Shown: positions 36,192 through 45,423, counted from the first letter of the stretch. The stretch: DNA of 64,000 bases from Sphingobium sp. MI1205 (GCF_001563285.1 NZ_CP005188.1:2857501-2921500); one strand, 5' to 3'. Made by a program: numbers and translations. Notes: generated by a model from the letters alone, not told the origin.

Positions 36192-36725
36192 CTATTTTTT
36201 GCGCCGCAATATGACGTAGATAGCGCCTTCGCCGCCATGGCGCGGATGGGCCAGCCGGACGCTCGCGATGCGGTCGGCATAGGGGCTGGTTTCCAGCCAG
36301 TGGCCGATCTCTCCACGGATCGCGCCACGGCGTGAATCCCGCCCCAGACCGCCGGATTTCGGCGGCTTCCCGGTAACGATCAGCAGGACGCGCAGGTCAC
36401 GGGCAAGCGCTCCCGAAAGCGCCTGGTTCAACCGCGCATGTGCGGCTGCAAGGCTGTGTCCATGCAGGTCGATCGACATATCCGGCGTCAGCGTGCCGCT
36501 ACGGACTCGGCGTTCCCAACTGGAATCGAGCGTCGCGGATGGCGCGCGCGCGGGCGCTGGCATGGCGCGCTGAGGCGGAACGGGCGTTAACCCTGGGTCA
36601 GTCACCGCAACGGCGGGCACGACCGGCATGTCGATGGAACGCGATCCGGGCCGCAGCGGCCGGACCGATCGGGTAAGCGCGCCCCAAAGCGCCTTCTCCT
36701 CAGGCGAAAGATGACGTCGCGCCAT
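36192..36725 (-). CDS. Smr domain protein
   Basis: A 177-residue protein. After a linker-rich N-terminal half, the small MutS-related domain covers about residues 83-177: SIDLHGHSLAAAHARLNQAL with the LDLHG-type motif, LLIVTGKPPKSGG and GAIRGEIGHWL, AHPRHGGEGAIYVILRRKK. The TGKG-like loop is TGKPPK. Stand-alone Smr proteins are nicking endonucleases in some species and ribosome-collision factors (SmrB) in others. It is the last gene of the Tim44-like / mltA / Smr run, 12 bp after mltA. Confidence 0.88.
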   Translation of the reverse strand: MARRHLSPEEKALWGALTRSVRPLRPGSRSIDMPVVPAVAVTDPGLTPVPPQRAMPAPARAPSATLDSSWERRVRSGTLTPDMSIDLHGHSLAAAHARLNQALSGALARDLRVLLIVTGKPPKSGGLGRDSRRGAIRGEIGHWLETSPYADRIASVRLAHPRHGGEGAIYVILRRKK

Positions 36726-36737
36726 CGACTGGCGCGC

Positions 36738-37988
36738 TCACTGACCCACAAGCCGCGCCGCCGATCCGACGGGCAGCAGGATGAGGGCGCTGCCCCGGGC
36801 CGACATGCCCCCGGCGATCGTCCGGGCGCGGCTGCCTGCGCCCCAGAAGCTGTCAAACCGATTCGCCCCCTTGATGGCGCCGCCCGTATCCTGCGCGATC
36901 CAGACGCCATTGGGCTCTGCCCGGTCGAGCGAGAGCAGCACGGGCGCGCCCAGCGGCACATATTTGGGGTCGGCGGCCACCGTCGCCTCCGGCGTCACCG
37001 GCACCCCCAGCGCGCCCAGCGGCCCCGCGCCGGTCAGCTCCCGAAAAAACACGAAACTCTTGTTTTCATCCATGATCTGCGCGCCCTCGACAGGGTTCGC
37101 GCGCAGCCACGCCATGATGTCCTGCATCGATCCGGCCTGGATCAGTCCGCGATCCTTCATCAGCTTGCCGATGCCGGTATAGTCGCGGCCATTCTGCCCG
37201 TCATAGCCGATCCGCATGACGCCGCCATCGGGCAGGAGCAGGCGTCCGCTGCCCTGCACCTGAAGAAAGAAGAATTCCACCGGGTCCGCAGCCCAGGCGA
37301 TCTCCAGACCCCGGCCAGCCAGGGAGCCCGCCCCAATCTGCGCCCGTTCCTCATAGGGCACGAAGTTGCTGCCCTGCACCTTGCCGCGTATCGTCCTGCC
37401 TTCAAGGCTGTCGCTGAACAGGCCAAGATTGACATCGATCAGGTCGGGCGGACGGCGATAAATCGGCACCTCATATCCAGCCCGACGCGTTCGGGATCCG
37501 GCGATTTCCGGTTCATAATAGCCAGTAACGAAAGCTGTCCCCGGCCCTACCTGCACCGCTTCGAAATGGCGTGAGAAGAATTCGCTGGCGTTGGCGTCGG
37601 GCCAACTCGACGCTGCGGCGCAGGCGCTGTTCCAGTCCGATCCGCGCGTCAGGCCGCTCTGGTCGGTGCGCCGCATCAATGACGGGCAGGAAATGCGGAA
37701 GGCTTCCAGTGCCTTGCGCGCACGCTCTCCGGCCGGGATGAGGCTGGCGATGTCGGGACCACGGGTGACGCCCGCGGCAAGCGCCGTTCCAGTTTCGCTG
37801 ACTGCCGGAGGTGGCGCTACCGGGAGTGCCGGTCGTGGGGTCGCCGGAAGCGGGCGAACTGCCGTTTCGTCACCGCGCGAGGGACGCTGCGGCGGAGCGC
37901 CGGGCGCTCCGGGTGGAATCACGCCGCCCGCACATGCCGACAGCAGCAGCGCGGCGAGAAGCGCGCCACCCGACTGACGCAGGCTCAT
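36738..37988 (-). CDS. mltA: membrane-bound lytic murein transglycosylase A
   Basis: A 416-residue lipoprotein (LLLSAC, C19) with a Pro-rich stretch up to residue 70. The MltA barrel includes FVTGYYEPEIAGSRTR, VPIYRRPPDLIDVNLG and PYEERAQI; the C-terminal 3D domain has WIAQDTGGAIKGANRFDSFWGAG and AGGMSARGSALILLP, carrying the catalytic Asp. It cuts murein glycan strands with 1,6-anhydro ring formation at the outer membrane. The start overlaps the Tim44-like stop (ATGA). Confidence 0.93.
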   Translation of the reverse strand: MSLRQSGGALLAALLLSACAGGVIPPGAPGAPPQRPSRGDETAVRPLPATPRPALPVAPPPAVSETGTALAAGVTRGPDIASLIPAGERARKALEAFRISCPSLMRRTDQSGLTRGSDWNSACAAASSWPDANASEFFSRHFEAVQVGPGTAFVTGYYEPEIAGSRTRRAGYEVPIYRRPPDLIDVNLGLFSDSLEGRTIRGKVQGSNFVPYEERAQIGAGSLAGRGLEIAWAADPVEFFFLQVQGSGRLLLPDGGVMRIGYDGQNGRDYTGIGKLMKDRGLIQAGSMQDIMAWLRANPVEGAQIMDENKSFVFFRELTGAGPLGALGVPVTPEATVAADPKYVPLGAPVLLSLDRAEPNGVWIAQDTGGAIKGANRFDSFWGAGSRARTIAGGMSARGSALILLPVGSAARLVGQ

Positions 37989-38641
37989 GCAGCCTCGTCG
38001 GTTTCGCTCAGCTTCCAGTTGGGATCGGTACTGCGCAGATCGCGGGTAAAGGTCCAGATATCGTTGGTGCCAACCGCATCGGTCAACGAGCCGGCGACCA
38101 CATTGCCGTCGTGATCGCGCGTTACGGCGGCGATATCTGCTTCAAACCGCAGGGATACCTCAGCGATCCGGCCATTGACGCTGGCATCGACGATCTGCGC
38201 CTTTTCAATACGCACAAGGCGATTGTCCAGGACATGGCCAGCCGCTTCGCGCTGAGCGATCGATTCCTCGAAGGAAGCCAGCACATCGGCGTCGCACAGC
38301 CATTCAAGTTCCGCCCGATCGCCACGCCAGAAGGCTTCAAGCACCATTTTATAGGCCGCCTTCGCGCCTTCGACGAACTGCGGCACATCGAAGCTGCGAT
38401 CGGCCGCAATCAGCGCGCGAACACCCGCCTCGCCGCCGGACGCGATAAGGCCATCGGCCAAACGAACCGAATCACCGGGCATGTCGGTCACAGGGCGAGG
38501 CTGAAGCACCGTTACCTTGGCCCGATCCTCCGCCGGGCGCAGGGCAGGCTCCTGCTCATGCCCCGTCCGCTTGCCAAGAACGGAATAGAGCCGCAGCGCC
38601 AGAAAACCGGCTATCAGGGCGAGGATGACAATTACATACAC
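37985..38641 (-). CDS. Tim44-like (TimA) membrane protein
   Basis: About 218 residues with one N-terminal membrane anchor (YVIVILALIAGFLALRLYSVLG) and a Tim44-like domain in the C-terminal 150 residues (FVEGAKAAYKMVLEAFWRGDRAELEWLCDADVLASFEESIAQRE). Alphaproteobacterial relatives (TimA) resemble the mitochondrial protein that couples the translocon to Hsp70. The GTG at 38641 has AAAGGGTG nine bases upstream; a GTG at 38653 has its purines touching the codon. It faces secB, a second protein-export gene, across the intergenic region. Confidence 0.85.
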   Translation of the reverse strand: MYVIVILALIAGFLALRLYSVLGKRTGHEQEPALRPAEDRAKVTVLQPRPVTDMPGDSVRLADGLIASGGEAGVRALIAADRSFDVPQFVEGAKAAYKMVLEAFWRGDRAELEWLCDADVLASFEESIAQREAAGHVLDNRLVRIEKAQIVDASVNGRIAEVSLRFEADIAAVTRDHDGNVVAGSLTDAVGTNDIWTFTRDLRSTDPNWKLSETDEAA

Positions 38642-38826
38642 GGGGCCAGGCACCCTTTGGTCTAGATCGAAGAGAACAACGCAGCCAACATAGGCATGTT
38701 TCCCCCAAATTCAAATGGCCGCTTTCAGCTGCCGCCATTGCCCTGCCCTGCGGCCCCTGCTAAGCGCACGGGCCATTGTCCGGGGGCGCGTCGCCGACGG
38801 ATCCAAAGGGAAATCAGGAAGCACAA

Positions 38827-39330
38827 ATGGCCGACGAAGCCGACACCATGCAGACATCCAATTCGGGCAACGGCGCGGACACCGCTCCGCAGATCGCGCT
38901 TATCAGCCAGTATGTGAAGGATCTGTCCTTCGAAAACCCGAACGCGCCGGCCGTGTACCAGTGGCCCGATCAGCCGCAGATCGATGTCCAGTTCAACATC
39001 GGCGCGGACAAGGTTGGCGACGAGGTTGTCGAGGTTTCGCTGAAGATCGAAGTGAAGGCGACGGCGCCGCAGGGCACGGCCTTTGCGGTCGAACTGCTCT
39101 ATGCCGCGATCTTCGGCATGCGCAACGTGCCCGATGAACAGCTCCAGCCGTTCATGCTGGCTGAAGCGCCCCGCCTCATCTTCCCCTTCGCGCGCCGCGT
39201 GCTGGCTGACGCGATCCGCGACGGCGGCTTCCCGCCGCTGCTACTCGACCCCATCGATTTCGGCGGCCTCTACGAACAGCAGGCGCAGGCGATCGCGCAG
39301 ACCGCGGGCGAACCGGCCGGTCACGCCTGA
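38827..39330 (+). CDS. secB: protein-export chaperone SecB
   Basis: A 167-residue cytosolic tetrameric chaperone that holds precursors unfolded for SecA. Family blocks: QIALISQYVKDLSFENPNAP, VSLKIEVKAT, AVELLYAAIFGM, LLAEAPRLIFPFAR-like text (MLAEAPRLIFPFARRVLADAIRDGGFPPLLLDPIDF). The ATG at 38827 follows AGGA at a fitting distance; an upstream in-frame ATG (38776) lacks homology. It is divergent from the Tim44-like gene, a conserved alphaproteobacterial arrangement, and followed by murJ after 114 bp. Confidence 0.95.
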   Translation: MADEADTMQTSNSGNGADTAPQIALISQYVKDLSFENPNAPAVYQWPDQPQIDVQFNIGADKVGDEVVEVSLKIEVKATAPQGTAFAVELLYAAIFGMRNVPDEQLQPFMLAEAPRLIFPFARRVLADAIRDGGFPPLLLDPIDFGGLYEQQAQAIAQTAGEPAGHA

Positions 39331-39444
39331 GCCTGATGGACCCGTTCTCCGTTCGGACTGTTCGCATGAGCCGCCCGGTTCGTGTGAACATCCGGGCCGC
39401 GCGCCCCGGGCCGCGCCTGGACGAATGGGGGAGACAGTAAGGCG

Positions 39445-41052
39445 ATGAAACTCGTCAAGGCGCTTGGCTCGGTCGGCGGACTGACGCTTGCCAGCCGCAT
39501 CCTAGCGCTGGTGCGGGATTCGCTGGCTGCCCGTTATGTCGGCGCGGGCTTTGCGTCCGACGCTTTCAACGGCGTGGCGTTCCGGCTGCCCAACATGTTC
39601 CGCGCCCTTTTTGCCGAGGGGGCGTTTTCCGCCGCCTTCATCCCGATGTTCAACCGCAAGGCGGCGGGTCCGGGCGGCATCGCCGAAGGCTATCATTTCG
39701 CCGAGCGTGCGCTGGCGGTCCTTCTGCCGGTCCTCATTCTTTTCACCATCGTCCTGATCGCTGCCGCATGGCCGATCACATGGCTGCTGTCGGGCGGCTT
39801 TTCACGCCAGAACCCGACGCCTGACCAATTCGCCTTCGCCGTGCTGCTGTCCCGCATCACCCTGCCCTATCTGGCGCTGATCAGCCTGGCGTCGCTGCTG
39901 GGCGGCATACTGAATTCGCTCGACAAATTCTGGGTGAATGCGGCAGCGCCGATCCTGCTCAACCTGGCGATGATCGCCGGGCTGTGGCTGTTCCACGGCG
40001 CGGATGAATATGAAACCGCGCGCGTGCAGGCGATTTCGGTCACGGTCGGCGGCGCGCTGCAACTGCTCTGGCTGATATGGGCATGCCGCCGCGCGGGGGT
40101 ATCCATGAAGCTCAAGCGGCCGCGGTTCGACACCGATGTGCGCGAGTTGCTGCGGCTGATCGTGCCCGCAGCGGCGGGCGCTGGCGCGGCGCAGATCAAC
40201 CTGCTGGTCTCGACTGCGCTCTCCGGCTGGCTGCTCGCGTCAGGCTCAATCACCTATATCTATTATGCCGACCGGCTGAACCAGCTGCCCCTGGGGCTGA
40301 TCGGCATCGGCCTCGGCACGATCCTGTTGCCCACCATCTCGCGCTTGCTATCGACGGGGCAGGAGCAGGTGGCGATGGAAACGCAGAACCGGGGCATCGA
40401 ACTGGCGCTGTTCCTCACCCTTCCCGCAACCATCGCCTTCATCACGGTGGCCGAACCGATCGTGCGCGGCCTGTTCCAATATGGCCTCTTCACGGTGGAG
40501 GATGCGCGCCGATGCGGCTGGGCCTTGTCGGCCTTTTCCATCGGGCTGCCGGCCTATGTCCTCGTGAAGGTGCTGACGCCGGGCTATTATGCCCGTGGCG
40601 ACACGAAAACGCCGGTGCGCTACGCGATGCTGTCGGTCCTCATCAACATCATCGGCAATGTGACGTTGATCCCCCTGCTCGCTCGTGAGGGACTGGGACA
40701 TGTCGCCCCGCCGCTAGCGACCGCACTTGCCGCCACCATCAATGTGGCGATGCTCTATTCCACGCTGGTCAAGCGGGGCCATTTCGCCGCCGATGCGCAG
40801 CTGCGCAGGCGGCTGCCCCGCCTTGCGCTGGCGGCGCTGGCGATGGGCGGCGCCCTTATTGCCGGGGAAGGCCTGCTTGAGCCATGGCTGGGCGGTGCGA
40901 TGATCCAGCGTTATATCGCGCTCGCCATGCTTGTCGGCGCGGGGATCGCCCTTTACGGGGTGGCCTGCTTCATCACGGGCGCCTACCGGCTGTCCGACCT
41001 GAAGGCGCTGATGCGCCGACGGGGTTCGACCACAACCCAAGAGAACGGATAG
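39445..41052 (+). CDS. murJ: lipid II flippase MurJ
   Basis: A 535-residue polytopic inner-membrane protein of the MOP superfamily, with about 14 hydrophobic helices. The N-terminal signature SRILALVRDSLAARYVGAG and FRLPNMFRALFAEGAFSAAFIPMF, and YYADRLNQLPLGLIGIGLGTILLP midway, mark MurJ. It moves lipid-linked murein precursors to the periplasm. It ends 4 bp before trpS, so the two are co-transcribed. Confidence 0.95.
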   Translation: MKLVKALGSVGGLTLASRILALVRDSLAARYVGAGFASDAFNGVAFRLPNMFRALFAEGAFSAAFIPMFNRKAAGPGGIAEGYHFAERALAVLLPVLILFTIVLIAAAWPITWLLSGGFSRQNPTPDQFAFAVLLSRITLPYLALISLASLLGGILNSLDKFWVNAAAPILLNLAMIAGLWLFHGADEYETARVQAISVTVGGALQLLWLIWACRRAGVSMKLKRPRFDTDVRELLRLIVPAAAGAGAAQINLLVSTALSGWLLASGSITYIYYADRLNQLPLGLIGIGLGTILLPTISRLLSTGQEQVAMETQNRGIELALFLTLPATIAFITVAEPIVRGLFQYGLFTVEDARRCGWALSAFSIGLPAYVLVKVLTPGYYARGDTKTPVRYAMLSVLINIIGNVTLIPLLAREGLGHVAPPLATALAATINVAMLYSTLVKRGHFAADAQLRRRLPRLALAALAMGGALIAGEGLLEPWLGGAMIQRYIALAMLVGAGIALYGVACFITGAYRLSDLKALMRRRGSTTTQENG

Positions 41053-41056
41053 AAAA

Positions 41057-42061
41057 ATGCGCGTCCTTTCCGGCATCCAGCCGACCGGCAATCTGCACCT
41101 GGGCAATTATCTGGGCGCGATCCGCAACTGGGTGCGGATGCAGGACGAGATGGATGCAGATAGCCAGTGCTTCTTCTTCCTGGCGGACATGCATTCGATC
41201 ACCGTGCATGAAAACCGCGAGCAGCGCATCCGCAACGTGCGCGACATGGCCGCCGCATTGGTCGCCGCAGGGATCGACCCGGACCGGTCCGTCCTGTTCA
41301 ACCAGGCGCGCGTCCCCGCCCATGCGGAGCTATGCTGGTTGCTCAGCGGCACCGCCCGCATCGGCTGGCTGAACCGCATGACGCAGTTCAAGGACAAGGC
41401 CGGCAAGGACCGTGAAGGCGCATCGGTTGGCCTGTTCGTCTACCCGGTGCTGCAAGCCGCCGACATCCTCGTCTACAATGCCACCCATGTGCCGGTGGGT
41501 GAGGATCAGAAACAGCATCTGGAACTGGCGCGCGACATCGCCACCAAGTTCAATACCGATTTCGGGGTCGATCTGTTCACCGTGCCAGATCCGACCATCC
41601 CAAAGGAATCCGCTCGCATCATGTCGCTCCGCGATGGCACGGCGAAAATGTCGAAGTCCGACCCTTCCGACATGAGCCGCATCAACCTTACCGACGATGA
41701 TGACGCGATCATGCAGAAGGTCCGTAAGGCCAAAACCGATCCCGAACCGCTGCCGGAAACGGCCGTCGGCCTGGCCGGACGCCCGGAGGCGAACAATCTG
41801 GTCGGCATCTACGCAACGCTGGCGGGGACCACCCCCGACGCAGTATGCGCGGAGTTTGCGGGCAAGGGCTTTGGCGCGTTCAAGCCTGCGCTGGGCGAAT
41901 TGCTGGTGGAAGTGATGCGGCCGATGCGCACCCGCTTCATGGAACTGCGCACCGATGATGCCGCGCTCGACGCCATTTTGGAAAAGGGTGCGGCAAAGGC
42001 TTCCGCAGCGGCCGAACCGACGTTGCGGGCGGCCTATGATGCCATGGGCCTGATGCGTTGA
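41057..42061 (+). CDS. trpS: tryptophanyl-tRNA synthetase
   Basis: A 334-residue class I synthetase of bacterial type. The HIGH motif appears as SGIQPTGNLHLGNYLGAI (residues 5-22) and the KMSKS loop as AKMSKSDPSD (about 196-205). GLFVYPVLQAADIL and VPVGEDQKQHLELARDIA are substrate-site blocks. It starts 4 bp after murJ. No attenuator-like leader was seen ahead of it. Confidence 0.97.
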   Translation: MRVLSGIQPTGNLHLGNYLGAIRNWVRMQDEMDADSQCFFFLADMHSITVHENREQRIRNVRDMAAALVAAGIDPDRSVLFNQARVPAHAELCWLLSGTARIGWLNRMTQFKDKAGKDREGASVGLFVYPVLQAADILVYNATHVPVGEDQKQHLELARDIATKFNTDFGVDLFTVPDPTIPKESARIMSLRDGTAKMSKSDPSDMSRINLTDDDDAIMQKVRKAKTDPEPLPETAVGLAGRPEANNLVGIYATLAGTTPDAVCAEFAGKGFGAFKPALGELLVEVMRPMRTRFMELRTDDAALDAILEKGAAKASAAAEPTLRAAYDAMGLMR

Positions 42062-42157
42062 AGCTGCACGGTCGGGCAATCGCCTGACGGAAAGGTGATG
42101 GCCGCGCCGTCCTAGGGATAGCCGGACGTGATTTGCGCTCGCCTGCCCCGATTGAGC

Positions 42158-42172
42158 GTTCAAATGATGTTC
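42158..42172 (+). promoter_or_regulatory. candidate LexA box GTTC-N7-GTTC
   Basis: GTTCAAATGATGTTC matches exactly the direct-repeat LexA operator known from alphaproteobacteria. It lies 65 bp upstream of the DUF4136 lipoprotein start, where a promoter is expected. By base composition about one to two such matches are expected by chance in a window this size, so the call is tentative. Confidence 0.3.
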
Positions 42173-42237
42173 AGTTGCGTTCTGCTACGGCGGAGCGCAA
42201 GGTTGCGACAGGCTTACCACCTACAGGACGCAGAACA

Positions 42238-42885
42238 ATGAACTCTTTCAAGAAGATCGGCCTGATCGCGGCGCCAGCTCTGGCTCTTGTGGCCCTGTCT
42301 GGCTGCGCGACGCCATTCAAGGCGGACGTCGCCCGCTTCCAGCAATTGCCCGCACCTGCCGGGCAAAGCTTCACCATCGTCGCTGACGATCCGCGTCTGG
42401 CCGGTGGTCTGGAATTCTCCCAATATGCGCAGATGGTGGGGCAGCGGCTGGCGCAGACCGGCTATGTCCCTGCGGCGGACCCGGCCGGGGCAGACCTTAT
42501 CGTGCGCGTCGCCTACAATGTGGATAATGGGCGGGAGAAGGTTCGCTCCACAGGGTTTGGAGCCGCCAATCCTTATTTCTATGGCGGCTGGGGCTGGCAC
42601 GGTCGCTGGGGCCGTCCGTGGGGCTATGGCTTCTATGATCCCTGGCTGTTCGGTCCGGGCTATAGCGACGTCAGCAGCTATACCGTGTACACCAGCGATC
42701 TCAGCATGAAGATCGATCGGGCTGCCGACAACCGGCGGCTGTTCGAAGGCAAGGCCAGCGCCCAGTCATTGTCGAACCGGCTGACTTATCTGGTGCCAAA
42801 CCTGATCGACGCCATGTTCACTGGCTTTCCCGGACAGAATGGCGAAGATGTGAAGATCACCCTGCCACCCGAAAAGAAGGGCTGA
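42238..42885 (+). CDS. DUF4136 lipoprotein
   Basis: A 215-residue protein with a lipoprotein signal ending ALSGC (C23). The DUF4136 domain covers most of the mature part: FKADVARFQQLPAPAGQSF, LEFSQYAQMVGQRLAQTGY, ADLIVRVAYNVDNG, and a C-terminal VPNLIDAMFTGFPG. A Gly/Trp/Tyr-rich insert (FYGGWGWHGRWGRPWGYGFY, about 118-137) is common in the family. The role in the outer envelope is unknown. A LexA-like site lies upstream and a terminator downstream. Confidence 0.88.
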   Translation: MNSFKKIGLIAAPALALVALSGCATPFKADVARFQQLPAPAGQSFTIVADDPRLAGGLEFSQYAQMVGQRLAQTGYVPAADPAGADLIVRVAYNVDNGREKVRSTGFGAANPYFYGGWGWHGRWGRPWGYGFYDPWLFGPGYSDVSSYTVYTSDLSMKIDRAADNRRLFEGKASAQSLSNRLTYLVPNLIDAMFTGFPGQNGEDVKITLPPEKKG

Positions 42886-42925
42886 TCCATCGCTGACAGG
42901 ACGGGGCAGCAGTCATGCCCCATTG

Positions 42926-42957
42926 GCCCGGCGGTCTTTATCGCCGGGCTTTTATTT
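42926..42957 (+). terminator. rho-independent terminator after DUF4136 gene
   Basis: A perfect 8-bp stem GCCCGGCG / CGCCGGGC with an eight-base loop is followed by TTTTATTT. It sits 41 bp after the stop and 9 bp before the end of the convergent cyclophilin gene. Confidence 0.9.
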
Positions 42958-42965
42958 GGCCTGGA

Positions 42966-43571
42966 TCAGGGAAGGCGGCGGGCTGTCAGAATAGGCACGG
43001 GCTTTTCCAGCATTTGTCCCTTCATCACGCCCTCCCCGGCAGTGGGAGACTTGGGCGCGGCCAAAATGGCGCGCAGGACATCCATGCCCTCCACCACATG
43101 GGCGAACACGGCAAAACCCTGATTATCACCCGCAGCCTCGGGGTGCGCGTCCATGCCGGGCATCTTGCCAAGCACGATGAAGAAGTCACCGGTCGCGCTT
43201 CCCGGCGCGTAGCGGGCCATGGAGAGCGCGCCATCGTCATGCGTGAGGCCGGTCTGCGTGGTCGGTTCATGAACGATCGGGGGCAGGACACGCGCCGGAG
43301 CATTTTGCGTGCCACCCTGGACGAAGCCGTAATCGGCCGAACCGACGCCGCGATAGAAGCCGGCGCCGTCCAGCCTCTTTTGATCGACATAGCGCAGGAA
43401 GTTGCGTGCCGTGACGGGCGCCTTCGCCGCATGAACCGCCACCACGATCCGTCCCGCGCCCGTATCCAGTGCGACACGCACATCCTCTGAAGGCGGCGCG
43501 GAAGGCGGCTGCGCAGCCGCAGGGGCGAGAGTAAGGAGAGCGGCGAGCAGCAGGGCGACATGCCGGATCAT
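42966..43571 (-). CDS. periplasmic cyclophilin-type peptidyl-prolyl isomerase
   Basis: About 201 residues from the ATG at 43571 (AGGG eight bases upstream); a GTG at 43580 would add three. A Sec signal (VALLLAALLTLAPAAAQ) precedes the cyclophilin domain (about residues 32-195): ARNFLRYVDQKRLDGAGFYRGV, FVQGGTQ, DDGALSMARY, DFFIVLGKMPGMD and GFAVFAHVVEGMDVL. The FxxG-type core is varied, and the catalytic arginine region reads FYRG. It helps fold exported proteins. It lies 30 bp downstream of dnaA on the same strand. Confidence 0.9.
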   Translation of the reverse strand: MIRHVALLLAALLTLAPAAAQPPSAPPSEDVRVALDTGAGRIVVAVHAAKAPVTARNFLRYVDQKRLDGAGFYRGVGSADYGFVQGGTQNAPARVLPPIVHEPTTQTGLTHDDGALSMARYAPGSATGDFFIVLGKMPGMDAHPEAAGDNQGFAVFAHVVEGMDVLRAILAAPKSPTAGEGVMKGQMLEKPVPILTARRLP

Positions 43572-43610
43572 GGCTTTCACCCTAAACCCCCGACGGCCCT
43601 TTTGTCAGCG

Positions 43611-45023
43611 TCAGTTTTCCAGCTGGCGCAGCAAGGCGCGGATGTCGGCGTCAATGTCCGCATTGGTCTGGCGCAGTTCCTCGATCGTGCGGACCGCGTG
43701 GATCACCGTGCTGTGATCGCGGCCGCCGAAGATGCGCCCGATTTCCGGCAAGGAACGCGGCGTCATCTTCTTGGCGAGGTACATGGCGACCTGACGCGGC
43801 CGGGCTACTGCGCGGGCCCGGCGCTTGGATCGCATTTCGGACGCGTCGATCTTGTAATGGGCAGCGCAGACCTTCTGGATCTCATCCACGGTGATGCGGC
43901 GCGCATTTGCGCGCACGGCATCGGCAAGCATGGTTTGGGCAAATTCCAGATCGACTGAGCGCCCGGTCAACTGACCGTAAGCGATCAACTTATTGAAAGC
44001 GCCCTCCAGTTCCCGAATGTTCGAGCGGATGGAACGGGCGAGGAAATCGATGACGGCGTCAGGAACGGGCGGATCACCGGCAATGGCGCGCTTGGCCTCC
44101 AATATGGCGAGGCGCAGGTCAAGGTCCGCCGGGCGGATGTCCGCCACCAGACCGCCCGCAAGACGCGAGAGAATCCTGGCGTCGATCGAATCAAGCTGTT
44201 GCGGTGCACGGTCGGCGGTGACGACGATGCGCGCGCCTGAATCGATGAGATCGTTGATCGTGTGGAGAAATTCCTCCTGCGTCGAACCCTTGCCGGCGAT
44301 GAACTGGATATCATCGATCAGCAGTAGCCGCGCCGCGCGCAGGCGCGCCTTGAACATCATGGTTTCGTTCGCGCGCATCGCGTTCACAAATTCCATCATG
44401 AACCGTTCGGCCGACATGTATAGCACGGGCGCGTTGGGGGAATGGGCGGAAAAGTGCTGAGCAATGGCATGAAGCAGGTGCGTCTTGCCCTGCCCGGTGC
44501 TGCCATGAATGAACAGCGGGCTGTAACGCGGCTGGGCTTCGCCGGCCATCGCTTCCGCCGCGGAAAAGGCGAGATGGTTGGAGTCGCCGGTGACGAAATC
44601 GGCGAAGCTGTGGCGCGGCTGGAAATTGCAGGCGGTGACGCCTTCGGGAAGGATGGGGTCGGCAGACACGGCTTCCAAGGCCGGGGCGACTTCGAGTAGA
44701 CGCGGGCCCACGGCATTGGGGGCACGACGCAGCCGCACTTCGCGGACACCGACACCGGCACAGCGCCACGCCATGCGCAGACGATCGCCGAAATGCCCGG
44801 ACACGAAATTGGCCGTGAAATCAGACGCAAACAAAAGATCGAGCGTCTGCGATTCGGCACAATAGTCGCCCAGTTGCCCAGCCTTGAGCCATTGGTCGAA
44901 CATGCGCGGCCCGATGTCGCGGCGAAGTCCGGTACGAATAGCATCCCACGCGGTGTCGAGGCGCGCATGGTCATGCGACGCCTGAACGCTCGAACTGCCT
45001 GACACTGCGGTTAAACCCTTCAT
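43611..45023 (-). CDS. dnaA: chromosomal replication initiator DnaA
   Basis: A 470-residue initiator. Domain I (about 20-100) precedes the AAA+ domain: Walker A GSTGQGKTH at residues 174-182, Walker B LLLIDDIQFIAGKGSTQEEF, and a C-terminal DNA-binding domain (RPRQVAMYLAKKMTPRSLPEIG and GRDHSTVIHAVRTI, the DnaA-box signature). It melts oriC and also regulates transcription. Neighbours are rpsT upstream and cyclophilin downstream; dnaN and recF are not here, as usual for alphaproteobacteria. Confidence 0.97.
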   Translation of the reverse strand: MKGLTAVSGSSSVQASHDHARLDTAWDAIRTGLRRDIGPRMFDQWLKAGQLGDYCAESQTLDLLFASDFTANFVSGHFGDRLRMAWRCAGVGVREVRLRRAPNAVGPRLLEVAPALEAVSADPILPEGVTACNFQPRHSFADFVTGDSNHLAFSAAEAMAGEAQPRYSPLFIHGSTGQGKTHLLHAIAQHFSAHSPNAPVLYMSAERFMMEFVNAMRANETMMFKARLRAARLLLIDDIQFIAGKGSTQEEFLHTINDLIDSGARIVVTADRAPQQLDSIDARILSRLAGGLVADIRPADLDLRLAILEAKRAIAGDPPVPDAVIDFLARSIRSNIRELEGAFNKLIAYGQLTGRSVDLEFAQTMLADAVRANARRITVDEIQKVCAAHYKIDASEMRSKRRARAVARPRQVAMYLAKKMTPRSLPEIGRIFGGRDHSTVIHAVRTIEELRQTNADIDADIRALLRQLEN

Positions 45024-45146
45024 AAACAGTCGACCCCCATCAACTGTGCCCCTGACGGACAGGAGCTATCAGACGCAGATAACCGCTTGGAAAAGCGAAA
45101 GCTTTCCCAGTGTAACTGTGCCGAACAACCCAATGACGATCACCGA

Positions 45147-45156
45147 GACTCGATTC
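45147..45156. promoter_or_regulatory. tandem GANTC (CcrM-type) sites upstream of dnaA
   Basis: GACTC (45147-45151) is directly followed by GATTC (45152-45156). They form part of the inverted repeat ACTCGA-T-TCGAGT (45148-45160). GANTC is the target of the alphaproteobacterial methyltransferase CcrM, known to tune dnaA expression in Caulobacter. The site is about 125 bp from the dnaA start. Confidence 0.45.
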
Positions 45157-45394
45157 GAGTGGCGATCAGAGAGTTGAAAATAGACAGGCAATCTTCGCCG
45201 GATCAAGGGCATGCCCGGTCAAAAATGTGAAATAAAGACGTTGACGCGGAAAACCGGGGGAAATGGGGATACGGCAATATTATCTTTTAAATTCAGATAG
45301 TTGTAACAATTGCCGATCCGCTCTCCTTACCCCGAATCGCCGGAGAATCGCGGAAAACCGCCAATGGCCGTTACGGCTGCGTGACGGAAATATG

Positions 45395-45423
45395 AAAAAA
45401 CCCGCCCCGCAGAGCGGGACGGG
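45395..45423 (-). terminator. rho-independent terminator after rpsT
   Basis: On the minus strand the stem CCCGTCCCGC / GCGGGGCGGG (10 bp, one G-U) with a four-base loop is followed by six Ts. It lies 36 bp after the rpsT stop, so dnaA needs its own promoter. Confidence 0.88.
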
